Source: Lachnospiraceae bacterium (lineage in GTDB: Bacteria > Bacillota > Clostridia > Lachnospirales > Lachnospiraceae). From it: DNA of 64,000 bases. The stretch covers positions 19,877 to 83,876 of the forward strand of contig QXWV01000024.1 of assembly GCA_009911195.1 (NCBI GenBank). The letters are read 5' to 3'. The notes under the pieces were generated by a model, which was not told the origin of the DNA, did not search any database, and was given only the letters and a program-made list of their open reading frames with translations. The translations under genes were made by a program, and so were the position numbers. Below, piece by piece: positions 1 through 8,864 of this stretch (positions are counted from its first letter, which is position 1; every line of letters starts with the position of its first letter).

Positions 1-1970
1 AGATAATCAATGCCTTCCTCCGTCACATAACCGCCCGGCATGGAGAAATTCTGTGCAGCCAGTAAAGATTTTACCGTATCCACCGTAAGGATATCGTTCA
101 TATCCGCATTGGCATAAGCATCCTGCCTGGCTTCCTCCAGCTTCTCCTCCCCTTCCTCTAGCTGCTCTTCCCCTTCCTTTAACTGGTCCAGGGCATCTTT
201 TAGCTGCTCAAGCCCGTCATCAATCTGTTCCTGGCCGGACTCAAGCTGCTTTTCCCCGGATTCCAACTGCTTTTCCCCGGATTCCAACTGCTTTTCGGCG
301 GATTCAATCTGCATTTCCCCCACCTCTAAAAGAGACTTTGCATTGGCAATTTCTATAGCAGCTTCCAGGTCACCTTTATAAAGCTTATTTAAGCCTTCAT
401 CCACCTTTACAATATTTTCTTCAATAGTTTTCATCCCCTGCTGCAGCGTCACAAGATAAGCCTCTGCCCCCATGCCCATCGTGCTGGCACTGATAGCGTC
501 TTCCAGCTTCTGTATCTGCTCTTCAATGGTTGGAATCTGCTCCTCCAGCATCTTGAGCTGATTCTCCAGCTCCGCCTTCTTGGCCAAAAGGGAAGCCTCA
601 TCCCCTTGTGCCCCTATAGCAGCCAACTGGTTCTGCAGCAGTTCCTTCTGGGCCTTCGCCTCGTTTAATGCCGCTTCCGCCGCAGACTTTACCCCCATCA
701 TCGCTCCTGCCACTTCGCCCGGAGTGGCCGAATCCTCCGGATAAATGCCCGCACCTTCTACCATTTGCCTGATTTCCTCCGGCAGATTTTCATACTGGCT
801 TTCCCCGGATGAGGAAATGGCCGAAATTACACCATCTAGTTGTCCAATCTGTGCTTCCCCTTCTGCAATCTTTTCATCTATCTGCCTTATGGCCTCTTCC
901 AACTGGGGAATGCCGTCCAATGCTGCATCAATTGCTGCAATCCCATCCTCCAACTGCTTTTTGCCGTCCAATGCCTGCTGCAGGCCGTCCTTGGCCTGCC
1001 CTAAGCCCTCCTGGGCTTTCTCCAGAGTAGTCATTTCCATCTGTATGCTCATTTTGGACGCTTCCAAATCCGCCTTTATGGTGAGCAGTTGGGTTTTGGT
1101 TTCCGCCAGCTTCTTTGTGGCTTCTCCCTGCTTATCTTCCAGTTCCGCTTTTCCGTCGGCAATTTCCTTCTTGCTCTTTTCCAGTTCTTCCTTGCCTTCT
1201 TCCAAATCGGCCTTGTTCTCTTCCAGTTCCGCCCTGGATTCCTCCAGCTCCTTTTGGGCATCCAGCAAATCTATGCGGCCATCCTCAATCTCCTTGCGGC
1301 CATCCTCGATTTCTTTCCACCCATCCGCAATTTCCTCTTCCTGCTCTTCCAATTCGCTGTCGATATAGCCAAACACCTGCTGATTAATTGCATCTATTTT
1401 ATCCTGGCGGATAATTACATTGACGCTTTCCTCCAAAAGCCCCGTCGCGCTGGCTGAGGCCACGCCTTCAATGCTTTCCAGCTCCGGAACTATTTTATTT
1501 TTCGCCAGTTCGCTCACTTCTGCATTGGTAGCACCCTCCTGCCCCACCGCAGCAATCATAACCGGCATCATATCCGGATTCAGTTTCATGATAATCGGAT
1601 TTCCTACCGAATCATCCCAAAAACTCTTTATCTGGTCAAGGTTTTCCCTGATTTCCAAAGAAACCGCATTCATATCCGCACTCTGGGCAAATTCCAGAAT
1701 AACCATCGAATAATTTTCGCTGGAAACGGAACTGATGCTTTCAATGTTGCTTACCGTAGCCATGGATGACTCCACCGGCTTGGTCACCACCATTTCCACC
1801 GTTTCCGGGCTCGCACCCACATATGTAGTCATAACAATTACATATGGCAAATTGATATTCGGCAGCAAGTCCGTTGTCATCTTCGTAAATGACACTACCC
1901 CCAATATAATCGCCATTATCACTCCGACCAAAACCGTATAAGGCTTCTTCACGCTGAATTTTGAAATCAT
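1..1970 (-). CDS. RND-family efflux transporter permease, N-terminal part (runs off window)
   Basis: Only the first 656 residues are present; the 3' part lies beyond the window start. The N terminus begins MISKFSVKKP, then one membrane helix (about residues 12-30) and TTDLLPNINLPYVIV, the typical AcrB/MexB-type opening, followed by a porter-like domain (ETVEMVVTKPVE, GVASASATG). After about residue 210 a very long Glu/Lys/Gln-rich coiled coil replaces the usual porter loop, with repeats such as EKQLESG (x3) and GRKEIED. Such coiled-coil insertions are known in RND-like proteins of Clostridia. Predicted role: proton-driven export across the single membrane. The ATG at 1970 is chosen because the RND start motif follows it and AAGG lies upstream. 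The gene has its own consensus promoter with a TetR-type operator. Confidence 0.85.
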   Translation of the reverse strand, partial: MISKFSVKKPYTVLVGVIMAIILGVVSFTKMTTDLLPNINLPYVIVMTTYVGASPETVEMVVTKPVESSMATVSNIESISSVSSENYSMVILEFAQSADMNAVSLEIRENLDQIKSFWDDSVGNPIIMKLNPDMMPVMIAAVGQEGATNAEVSELAKNKIVPELESIEGVASASATGLLEESVNVIIRQDKIDAINQQVFGYIDSELEEQEEEIADGWKEIEDGRKEIEDGRIDLLDAQKELEESRAELEENKADLEEGKEELEKSKKEIADGKAELEDKQGEATKKLAETKTQLLTIKADLEASKMSIQMEMTTLEKAQEGLGQAKDGLQQALDGKKQLEDGIAAIDAALDGIPQLEEAIRQIDEKIAEGEAQIGQLDGVISAISSSGESQYENLPEEIRQMVEGAGIYPEDSATPGEVAGAMMGVKSAAEAALNEAKAQKELLQNQLAAIGAQGDEASLLAKKAELENQLKMLEEQIPTIEEQIQKLEDAISASTMGMGAEAYLVTLQQGMKTIEENIVKVDEGLNKLYKGDLEAAIEIANAKSLLEVGEMQIESAEKQLESGEKQLESGEKQLESGQEQIDDGLEQLKDALDQLKEGEEQLEEGEEKLEEARQDAYANADMNDILTVDTVKSLLAAQNFSMPGGYVTEEGIDY

Positions 1971-2004
1971 AAAAATAACCTTGCCCTTCCACCGTTTTTT
2001 CTGT

Positions 2005-2020
2005 CCGACCAGTCGGTCGG
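2005..2020 (-). promoter_or_regulatory. TetR-type operator before the RND exporter
   Basis: The palindrome CCGACC-AGTC-GGTCGG has perfect 6-bp arms and 4 bp between them. It lies just downstream of the -10 box and 35-50 bp before the start codon, where a bound repressor would block transcription. CCGACC/GGTCGG arms are typical of TetR/AcrR-family sites before efflux genes. No TetR gene is in the window; it may lie beyond the left edge. Confidence 0.7.
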
Positions 2021-2030
2021 TAACGTTTAA

Positions 2031-2059
2031 ATTATATGCACCTCCTTCCCATAAGTCAA
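2031..2059 (-). promoter_or_regulatory. Sigma-A promoter of the RND exporter
   Basis: On the minus strand TTGACT (2054-2059) and a perfect TATAAT (2031-2036) are separated by 17 bp. Transcription would start at about 2024, immediately before the palindromic operator. Confidence 0.8.
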
Positions 2060-2108
2060 TAAATCTTTCAAAAAAATTTATAAAATAAATGTAAAGGGTA
2101 TTTCATAC

Positions 2109-2726
2109 CTACCCGATTGCTTTTTTCAGTTTTCCTTTTATTCTTTGCAATGCATTATCCGCTGACTTTTCATCCTTCCCCAGCACCTTGGCGATTTGGA
2201 TATAGCCCATCCCTGTCAGATGCAAATCCAGCACTTGTTTTTCAAAAGTACTCAATTCCCTCTCTATCGCCCGTTCCACATTTTCCACATTTTCTCTGTC
2301 AATTACCATTTCTTCCGGGCTAAGCTCCGCCCTTGCTGCCAGGAGGCTGACTAACTCCGCCTCTTCCCCCTGGTCATTCCCAGATGCCACATGGCTGTAT
2401 AGGGAAATATAGGAATTTAACGGCGCATGCTTCTGCCGCCGCGAAGCCTGCACCGCCGTATACATCTGCCGGGAGATACACAAATCGGCAAAGGTGAAAA
2501 AGCTGGCATCCCTTCCGCTGTCATAATCCCGGATGGCCTTAAACAGCCCTATCATCCCTTCCTGAATCAAGTCATCGCTGTCCGCCCCCAGGATATACAT
2601 GGATTTCGCCTTGCTTTTCACCAGATTTTTATACTTTTCCATGATATAATCCGTAATGTTCTCTTCCCCATCCCTAAGGCGTAAAATCAGCTCCTCGTCG
2701 CTGCACTGGCCATAAAATCCCTGCAT
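2109..2726 (-). CDS. sigH: RNA polymerase sigma-H factor
   Basis: A 205-residue sigma-70 family factor of SigH (Spo0H) type, which directs transition-phase and early sporulation transcription. Region 2 is clear (DDLIQEGMIGLFKAIRDYD, about residues 51-69, followed by ASFFTFADLCISRQM), and a region 4 helix-turn-helix lies at the C terminus (FEKQVLDLHLTGMGYIQIA, then KSADNALQRIKGKLKKAI). Its length fits the family. It is the last gene of a cysE-cysS-mrnC-rlmB-X-sigH line, the same order as in Bacillus, which supports SigH over other sigma factors. It starts 30 bp after the SGNH hydrolase gene and is probably cotranscribed. Confidence 0.92.
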   Translation of the reverse strand: MQGFYGQCSDEELILRLRDGEENITDYIMEKYKNLVKSKAKSMYILGADSDDLIQEGMIGLFKAIRDYDSGRDASFFTFADLCISRQMYTAVQASRRQKHAPLNSYISLYSHVASGNDQGEEAELVSLLAARAELSPEEMVIDRENVENVERAIERELSTFEKQVLDLHLTGMGYIQIAKVLGKDEKSADNALQRIKGKLKKAIG

Positions 2727-2756
2727 CTCTCTCTAATCCCCCACGCAATGTCCCAC

Positions 2757-4811
2757 TTACTGAATCACAATCGCCTCTCCACCATACTGATAGTCATTCC
2801 CCGCCCCATCCGGCTTCCCTTCATCCGGCATAACCGTCTCAGGTACAGTTATATCAGGAGAAGCGCCTGCATCCTGGGATACTTCTGCATTTCCATCGCC
2901 CCCTGGGCTTTGTACCGGCGCTGCCGGGTCTACCACCATAGCACCCTGGGCTGCCTTCTGGGCTAAATCTTCCGCCCTTTTCAGCTCCTTTGCCTTCTCT
3001 TCCTGCGACATACTTGCATCGTCCACCCATTTCCCGTTCTCCATGGCAGGGGTATTGGCAATGTCAGGCGTATTTTGGCTCACCGTCTCCGGCATACCGT
3101 TTCCACCATTTCCTGCCGCACCAACAGCCGCAGTATTTCCACTAACCGAGTCCCCGGCCGCCCTGTCTTTTTCTATAATCTGAATCATCTGGCTTGCCAT
3201 ATGCTCGGCCAATATCTGATACCCCGCCGGATTGCCATGTACACCGTCCGGCATATAGCTGGATATAATCTGTGCATCATGGGTATCCAGTATATTTGAG
3301 TTATACAAATCTATCACATCAATATCATATTGTGCCGCCAGTTCCTTAATCGCCTGGGCAAACGCACTCTGGGGAAGCAGGTAGTCTCTCTGGTTTCTCA
3401 AATAATCATGAAGTACATTGGGAAGGGGGGTAGCAAAAATAATTTTCGCCGCCGGATAATTTTCCTTCAGCCCGCGCATCAACTCGTCAACATCGCCATA
3501 AAAAGTCCTCGGCTTTTTCTCCGACAGGCTGCCCATCTCCTTCTGGGATGCCGCAAATCCGTCATTTGTGCCGCCCATAACAAGTATAATGTTCGCATCC
3601 TGGGGAATTTCCTTATATCTGTCCACAAATGCTTTATCCCAATATCTCCCATAGGAAGAACCGCCAATTCCCAGATTGTAGACCTCTTTTACATTCAGGA
3701 TATTTTTCAGGATGGACGGATAGGAATACTGTTGATAATTATCCAGATTATCCATATTGCTTCCTGAAGTTATACTGTCTCCCAAACAAGCGATTTTCAT
3801 ATCGGAAAAATTAATACTATTATTGACGATGATATTCCTATCTTTTTCATTGGCCTGTTCTGTCTCCACATAGGAAGAACGGATATTCCGCCTTGCTTCC
3901 AAGGTTAAATCCGCCTCATCGTATTCAAAAGGTATTACATGTCCATCCACAACGGCATTGCCGGATATAGATACCTCCGGTTCACCCATAGTGTTGTTCT
4001 GGGATACGGTTTCATCCTCCGGCATCGGGATGCTGTTATTGGATACTGTCTCGTCTTCCTCCGGCATCACAATAGCGTTATTGGATACTGTCTCGTCTTC
4101 CTCTGGCACTGGAATGCTGTTGTTGGACACCGTCTCGTCTTCCTCTGACACCGGGATGCTGTTGTTGGATACTGTCTCGTCTTCCTCCGGCATCACAATA
4201 GCGTTATTGGATACTGTCTCGTCTTCCTCCGGCACTACAATAGCGTTATTGGATACTGTCTCGTCTTCCTCTGGCATCACGATAGCGTTATTGGATACTG
4301 TCTCATCTTCCTCCGGCACCGGAACGCTGTTATTGGACACCGTCTCGTCTTCCTCCGGAATCACAATAGCATTGTTAGATACCGTTTCCGCAAAGTCTAT
4401 TGCAGCAGCACTGTTGTCGGGAATACCGGATTCCGGTTCCGCCGGGGGCTGGGGCTGTACCGGCTCCGGTTCATCCACTAAAATAGCATCCCCGCTTTGG
4501 GATAAATTCTCCCAATCTATAGAAGACTCTGCCCCTTCCTTCTTCTGATTTAGTTCTTCCTCCAGAAACGTCTGCAGCGCTGTACTATCTTCTGACAATT
4601 CCTTTATTCTCATCGTTACATCTTCCAGCTCCGCCTGAACCTCATCATGCCTTATCTGCCACTCTTCCATTTGAAGCTTTTCCTGATGAAGCTGATATAC
4701 CTTCGTTATCAATACTGTCATCAGGACAATGGACAATACGCCTATCCCTACCAGCATTATTTTATGTGCTGAATATCTATTTCTCCTTTTTTTCCTCATA
4801 TTACTCCTCAT
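2757..4811 (-). CDS. Membrane-anchored SGNH/GDSL hydrolase with a 14-residue repeat stalk
   Basis: A 684-residue protein with a short basic N terminus, one membrane helix (about residues 20-40) and a coiled-coil stretch. A stalk of nine near-identical 14-residue repeats (ETVSNNAIVMPEED and variants) plus a degenerate tenth follows. The SGNH esterase domain shows block I CLGDSITSG (catalytic Ser near residue 344), block III GGTNDG, and block V DGVHGNPAGY with the Asp/His pair near residue 522. A Gly/Ala/Pro-rich tail ends the protein. It is probably an extracellular esterase acting on cell-wall or glycan acyl groups; the substrate is unknown. A second ATG at 4799 is an alternative start. It occupies the position that yacP has between rlmB and sigH in Bacillus. 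Confidence 0.82.
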   Translation of the reverse strand: MRSNMRKKRRNRYSAHKIMLVGIGVLSIVLMTVLITKVYQLHQEKLQMEEWQIRHDEVQAELEDVTMRIKELSEDSTALQTFLEEELNQKKEGAESSIDWENLSQSGDAILVDEPEPVQPQPPAEPESGIPDNSAAAIDFAETVSNNAIVIPEEDETVSNNSVPVPEEDETVSNNAIVMPEEDETVSNNAIVVPEEDETVSNNAIVMPEEDETVSNNSIPVSEEDETVSNNSIPVPEEDETVSNNAIVMPEEDETVSNNSIPMPEDETVSQNNTMGEPEVSISGNAVVDGHVIPFEYDEADLTLEARRNIRSSYVETEQANEKDRNIIVNNSINFSDMKIACLGDSITSGSNMDNLDNYQQYSYPSILKNILNVKEVYNLGIGGSSYGRYWDKAFVDRYKEIPQDANIILVMGGTNDGFAASQKEMGSLSEKKPRTFYGDVDELMRGLKENYPAAKIIFATPLPNVLHDYLRNQRDYLLPQSAFAQAIKELAAQYDIDVIDLYNSNILDTHDAQIISSYMPDGVHGNPAGYQILAEHMASQMIQIIEKDRAAGDSVSGNTAAVGAAGNGGNGMPETVSQNTPDIANTPAMENGKWVDDASMSQEEKAKELKRAEDLAQKAAQGAMVVDPAAPVQSPGGDGNAEVSQDAGASPDITVPETVMPDEGKPDGAGNDYQYGGEAIVIQ
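4010..4388 (-). repeat. Nine tandem 42-bp coding repeats
   Basis: The unit encodes ETVSNN followed by AIV or SIP, a variable residue, then PEED. Copies differ mainly in two alternating versions (AIVMP and SIPVP). The period is exactly 42 bp, so copy number changes keep the reading frame, as expected for a length-variable surface stalk. Confidence 0.9.
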
Positions 4812-4842
4812 ATTTCTTCCCCAATCCGCAAACTTGCTTCCC

Positions 4843-5583
4843 TTACTGCATCCTCTGCCTTACAATTTCATAAGCCAGCACTCCTGCTGCCACCGATGCG
4901 TTCAGGGAATCAATATCCCCTTTCATAGGAATGGATGCCACCAAATCGCAGGTCTTTTTTACCAGCCGTCCTACTCCCTCACCTTCGCTGCCAATAACAA
5001 GGCCGATAGGGCCTTTTAAGTCCAGCTTGTACATCGGTGTACCGTCCATATCCCCGCATACAAACCACAAGCCCTGTTTCTTCAAATCCTCCATTGTTTT
5101 CGCCAGGTTGGTCACCTTGGCCACCGGCGTATAATTCAGCGCCCCAGCCGATGCCCTGACCACCGCTGCCGTAAGCCCGGCCGCACGGTTCTTAGGGATA
5201 ATCACCCCATGTGCCCCGGCCAAATTCGCTGTACGTATAATCGCCCCCAAGTTGTGGGGGTCTTCGATATTATCCAACAGCAGGATAAACGGCGGCTCCC
5301 CTTTCTGCTCCGCCAGTTTAAGGATATCCTCTACATGGGCATATTCATAAGCTGCCGCATAAGCGATTACCCCCTGATGTTTTCCAGTTTCCGACATCTG
5401 GTTTAAACGCTCTTTCGTTACAAAACGGATGATGCAGTCATGCTTTTTTGCCTCCCTTTTTATTGTCTCCATAGGGCCATCCTTACAGCCATCCAAAATA
5501 AACAGCTTGTCTATTGTCTTTCCTGAACGGAATGCCTCCATCACCGCATTCCTTCCTTCTATTGTAAATTCTTCGTATCTCAT
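4843..5583 (-). CDS. rlmB: 23S rRNA (guanosine-2'-O)-methyltransferase RlmB
   Basis: A 246-residue TrmH/SpoU-type (SPOUT) methyltransferase. An N-terminal rRNA-binding domain opens with EFTIEGRNAVMEAFRSG. The three SPOUT motifs are visible: NIEDPHNLGAIIRTA (about residues 105-119, catalytic Arg), IGSEGEGV, and IPMKGDIDSLNASVAAGV. The family methylates the ribose of a 23S rRNA guanosine using S-adenosylmethionine. Length and domain order are normal. It follows mrnC after a 178-bp gap and precedes the SGNH gene by 31 bp, in the conserved cysS-mrnC-rlmB order. Confidence 0.93.
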   Translation of the reverse strand: MRYEEFTIEGRNAVMEAFRSGKTIDKLFILDGCKDGPMETIKREAKKHDCIIRFVTKERLNQMSETGKHQGVIAYAAAYEYAHVEDILKLAEQKGEPPFILLLDNIEDPHNLGAIIRTANLAGAHGVIIPKNRAAGLTAAVVRASAGALNYTPVAKVTNLAKTMEDLKKQGLWFVCGDMDGTPMYKLDLKGPIGLVIGSEGEGVGRLVKKTCDLVASIPMKGDIDSLNASVAAGVLAYEIVRQRMQ

Positions 5584-5761
5584 CCCTTTTCCCTATTCCT
5601 TTCCGTTATTTTCATTATATAACTCTATCCTGGCAAACTTCCACATTTTTGTCAAATATTAAACTAATCTTAATCAAAAATTCATAATTTGCTTTCTTAT
5701 TTTGATGTTGGAGTTTATGGATGCCGTGCAGGCACAAACTTTGGATTGAAAGCTATCATTT

Positions 5762-6202
5762 TCAAGCTTCCATCCCCAGGCAATGGATTCCCTGTTTCAC
5801 CAGCTCGATTACCCTTCCCATATCATCTTTCAGATACAGGTAACCCAGAAGGGCTTCCATCCCCGTCGCTTTCCGGTAATCGCTGACAGAGGCATTCTTA
5901 GCCGTGGAATAGGACTTCGCATTCCTTCCCCTCCGGTAAATGGCCTGTTCTTCTTCCGTCAAAAATTCCTGCAAAGCTTCTATCATCCTGGCCTGTGTAC
6001 CTGCATTCACATACCGGATTGTTGTTTTATGTAAATGGTTGGCACTCCGGTTTCCCCGTTCCACTACTATAGTACGGATAATCACATCATAAATGCTATC
6101 CCCGATATAAGCCAGGGTAAGAGGCGAATATGTGCGTATATCCACCTCTTTACACTTAAAAGCTTCTTCTATCTGTCTTAACAAACTTACGCTCTTTTCC
6201 AT
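5762..6202 (-). CDS. mrnC: Mini-ribonuclease III
   Basis: A 146-residue protein consisting of an RNase III catalytic domain without the double-stranded RNA-binding domain. The signature YIGDSIYDVIIR (about residues 31-42) carries the catalytic acidic residues, and MEALLGYLYL lies near the C terminus. The known role in Firmicutes is maturation of 23S rRNA ends. The first 16 bases overlap the end of cysS, so translation is probably coupled. Confidence 0.93.
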   Translation of the reverse strand: MEKSVSLLRQIEEAFKCKEVDIRTYSPLTLAYIGDSIYDVIIRTIVVERGNRSANHLHKTTIRYVNAGTQARMIEALQEFLTEEEQAIYRRGRNAKSYSTAKNASVSDYRKATGMEALLGYLYLKDDMGRVIELVKQGIHCLGMEA

Positions 6203-7596
6203 TTCACACCTTCACGGGTATCTTCCAATATAATCCCTTTATCCAACAGTTCCTTGCGGATTTCGTCCGCCCTTGCAAAATTCTTTTCCTTTCGAGCCGC
6301 CTGGCGCTCTCCAATTAAAGCCTCAATATCATCGTCCAGCAGCTCTTCCTTCTTTTCCACAATCAGCCCACATATATCCGACAGTTCCTTGATTTCCTCT
6401 TTCAAAGCCCTTAAGAATTCCCCGCTGCTTTCCTGGCTTGCATGGGTATTTGCGAATTTCACCAGTTCAAAAATAGCCGCAATCGCATCTGCTGTATTGA
6501 AATCATCGTCCATGGCTTCATCGAACCTGGCCGCGAATCCGTCCGCTTCTTCTAAAAGTTCCCGTTCCCCTTCCTTTAATTCCCCGGCCGGCGCATTTTC
6601 CAGCAAATAATTCAAATTACCTACGCTGGTCACAATCCTTTCATAACCGTTCTTCGCTGCCTCCATCAACTCTGCGCTGAAATTTAGCGGGCTTCTGTAA
6701 TGGGCGGAAAGCATAAAAAACCGCAGAATCTGCAAATCATACTTCTCGCTGATATCCCTGACCGTGAAGAAATTCCCCGCCGATTTAGACATCTTCCTGT
6801 TGTCGATATTCAAAAATCCGTTGTGCATCCAATACTTGGAAAAAGTCTTTCCGTTGGCCGCTTCCGACTGGGCAATTTCATTCTCATGATGAGGGAATAC
6901 CAAATCTTCCCCACCGGCATGGATATCGATTTCATCCCCTAAATATTTCTTGCTCATCACCGAGCATTCGATATGCCATCCCGGCCGCCCGTCGCACCAT
7001 GGCGATTCCCAATAAGGCTCTCCTTCCTTCTTGGGCTTCCAGAGCACAAAATCCAATGCATCCTCCTTCTGTTCCGCCCCCGACACAAGCAGGGAACGAT
7101 TCCCCCCCTGCAAATCGTCCAGATTTTTATGGGATAGCTTCCCATACTCTTTAAAATTTCGTGTCCTGAAATAAACAGTTCCGTCCTCGGCCTTGTAGGC
7201 ATACCCTTTTTCTATCAAAGTCTCAATCATATCCAGCATCCCGCCAATTTCATTGGTAGCCAACGGATGGGTGGTAGCCGGTTTTACATTCATCGCGGCC
7301 ATATCCTTTTTGCATTCCTCTATATACCGCTTGGAAACCACAGATGCATCCACCCCTTCTTCCACCGCCTTTTTGATAATCTTATCATCCACGTCGGTAA
7401 AGTTGGACACATAATTCACGTCATACCCTTTATGCTCCATATACCGCCTCACCGTGTCGAATACAATCATCGGCCGGGCATTCCCGATATGAATCAGGTT
7501 ATACACCGTAGGCCCACAAACATACATTTTAACCTTTCCTTCCTCTACGGGTACGAATTCCTCTTTCCTTTTTGACAGTGTGTTATAAATTTTCAT
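6187..7596 (-). CDS. cysS: Cysteinyl-tRNA synthetase
   Basis: A 469-residue class I aminoacyl-tRNA synthetase. CGPTVYNLIHIGNARP carries a zinc-ligand Cys and the HIGH-type motif, NFTDVDDKI is typical of CysRS, and RKMSKSAGN is the KMSKS loop (about residues 267-275). Zinc-binding GWHIECSVMS and HHENEIAQSE also match. The start is placed at MKIYNTLSKRKEEF (7596), the usual CysRS opening, not at an upstream in-frame ATG at 7644. It lies downstream of cysE under a Cys T-box leader, so charging and synthesis of cysteine respond to the same signal. Confidence 0.95.
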   Translation of the reverse strand: MKIYNTLSKRKEEFVPVEEGKVKMYVCGPTVYNLIHIGNARPMIVFDTVRRYMEHKGYDVNYVSNFTDVDDKIIKKAVEEGVDASVVSKRYIEECKKDMAAMNVKPATTHPLATNEIGGMLDMIETLIEKGYAYKAEDGTVYFRTRNFKEYGKLSHKNLDDLQGGNRSLLVSGAEQKEDALDFVLWKPKKEGEPYWESPWCDGRPGWHIECSVMSKKYLGDEIDIHAGGEDLVFPHHENEIAQSEAANGKTFSKYWMHNGFLNIDNRKMSKSAGNFFTVRDISEKYDLQILRFFMLSAHYRSPLNFSAELMEAAKNGYERIVTSVGNLNYLLENAPAGELKEGERELLEEADGFAARFDEAMDDDFNTADAIAAIFELVKFANTHASQESSGEFLRALKEEIKELSDICGLIVEKKEELLDDDIEALIGERQAARKEKNFARADEIRKELLDKGIILEDTREGVKWKRA

Positions 7597-7714
7597 CTTG
7601 AAATAACCTTTCCTTTCTCTTTGCCTGGAATTTTGCCCAGACACATTATTTTCACCTCGCGGCGGACATCAGGGTATTGCCATGCCCATTGCCCGCAGAG
7701 TTACCCATCTCGGT

Positions 7715-8380
7715 TCATTGCCTTTTCATCTGCCTTACCGTCCTCTCCAGTTCCAGAAGGCGGTTAGTCAGTTCGCTGTTCTCCTTTTGCAGATTCGCAA
7801 TATCTTCTTTTACCGGGTCCGGCAAATGAATATGGTCCATTTCCTCCTGCGGCAAACATTTTTTCTTTCTTTTTACCACCCTTCCGGGCACCCCCACCAC
7901 CGTGGAGCCGGGCGGAACCTCGTTTAACACTACGCTTCCTGCCCCTATCTTAGAATTATCCCCAATTTTAAAAGAACCTAACACCTTTGCCCCGGCGCTT
8001 ATCATGACATTGTTCCCTACTGTTGGATGACGCTTTCCCTGCTCCTTTCCTGTTCCTCCCAGGGTAACCCCCTGATACAGGGTCACATTATCTCCGATTA
8101 CAGCCGTTTCCCCAATAATCACCCCATTCCCATGGTCGATAAAAAAGCCCTTTCCAATCACTGCCCCGGGATGAATCTCGATTCCCGTCTTGCGCACCCC
8201 CCTCTGGGACACCCACCGGGCAAGAAAATAATGCTTTTTCAAATACAGCCTGTGGGCCAGTCGGTAATGCAGCATCACCTTAAAGCTGGGGTATAAAAAA
8301 ACCTCCATCGCCGAATGTATCGCCGGGTCCCTCTGCCTGATTACGGCTATTTCCTCCTTTATCCTATTTAAAATGCCCAT
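7715..8380 (-). CDS. cysE: Serine O-acetyltransferase
   Basis: A 221-residue serine acetyltransferase making O-acetylserine, the precursor of cysteine. The left-handed beta-helix hexapeptide domain is clear: GIEIHPGAVIGKGFFIDHG, NGVIIGETAVIGDNVTLYQG and VTLGGTGKEQGKRHPTVG, carrying the catalytic His/Asp region. The C-terminal tail is helical with a Leu-rich coil. The start at 8380 is preferred over 8386 because AGGAGG (8387-8392) then sits 6 bases before the ATG. Regulation is by the T-box leader just upstream. A 66-bp palindrome directly abuts the ribosome site. Confidence 0.93.
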   Translation of the reverse strand: MGILNRIKEEIAVIRQRDPAIHSAMEVFLYPSFKVMLHYRLAHRLYLKKHYFLARWVSQRGVRKTGIEIHPGAVIGKGFFIDHGNGVIIGETAVIGDNVTLYQGVTLGGTGKEQGKRHPTVGNNVMISAGAKVLGSFKIGDNSKIGAGSVVLNEVPPGSTVVGVPGRVVKRKKKCLPQEEMDHIHLPDPVKEDIANLQKENSELTNRLLELERTVRQMKRQ

Positions 8381-8392
8381 ATCCATCCTCCT

Positions 8393-8458
8393 ATGATGCT
8401 GGGATTAGACAGGCTGTTCGGCAGCGCCGCCGGACAGCCTGTCTGACCCCAGCGTCAT
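8393..8458. repeat. Palindromic element, copy 1 (65-bp family)
   Basis: A long imperfect hairpin with arms ATGATGCTGGG and CCCAGCGTCAT around a GC-rich centre (CAGCGCCGCC). It lies between the T-box terminator T-run and the cysE ribosome site; its edge touches AGGAGG. Related copies are at 13715-13776 and 56375-56439. Confidence 0.85.
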
Positions 8459-8462
8459 CCTA

Positions 8463-8746
8463 TTAAAAAACTCCGCCCTTATCCTAACCAGCGTTAAGAT
8501 TAAGAGGCGAAGTTCATCCGCGGTTCCACTCTCATTAAAGACGGCAGCTCCATCTTTCCCTTTTTCATTTTACGGCATAACGTGCCTCCCCCGTACACGG
8601 ATACCAGAGCCTCCTGCCCCTTCCCCGTATCAGCTCGCAGATGCACTTCCGCTATTTTCCAATCAGGACTGCTTTCAGCTACCGCACTCCCTCTCTGTCA
8701 TCTTCCCATAGCGTACTCTATCCGGTCATCGCCTTTTTCTTCTTCT
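8463..8746 (-). promoter_or_regulatory. T-box riboswitch (Cys) of cysE-cysS
   Basis: Read on the minus strand, the leader contains an apical-loop-like AGAGAG segment in stem I and a candidate specifier UGC followed by A (GAAGUGCAUC, near 8640-8650). It also contains the T-box core AGTGGAACCGCGG (about 8518-8530). A terminator stem (CGCCTCTT pairing with AAGGGCGGAG) and a T-run at 8463-8468 follow. Uncharged tRNA-Cys is expected to stabilise the antiterminator and switch on the operon. The T-box core and terminator are clear; the exact specifier assignment is inferred from codon identity and position. Confidence 0.85.
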
Positions 8747-8752
8747 CATCCC

Positions 8753-8781
8753 AGAATATGCAATATATGCCGTTTTGTCAA
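8753..8781 (-). promoter_or_regulatory. Sigma-A promoter of the cysE T-box operon
   Basis: TTGACA (8776-8781) and TATTCT (8753-8758) with a 17-bp spacer on the minus strand. Transcription would begin near 8746, just before stem I of the T-box. Confidence 0.75.
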
Positions 8782-8864
8782 CTGGAAATTTGCAAATTCT
8801 AGGGAAATCAATTTTCATGGGCGGCGCAGCGGGCAAGGTGTTTGACCCATGCAACTATGAATCG

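Noticed and set aside
745..1368. Plus-strand open frame of 207 codons rich in Ser and Pro
   Set aside because: It is the complement of the Glu/Lys coiled coil of the RND gene; composition and lack of a ribosome site show it is a shadow.
4010..4388. Regular repeats suggesting a CRISPR-like array
   Set aside because: The 42-bp period has no variable spacers and lies fully in frame inside the SGNH hydrolase gene, where it encodes ETVSNN repeats.
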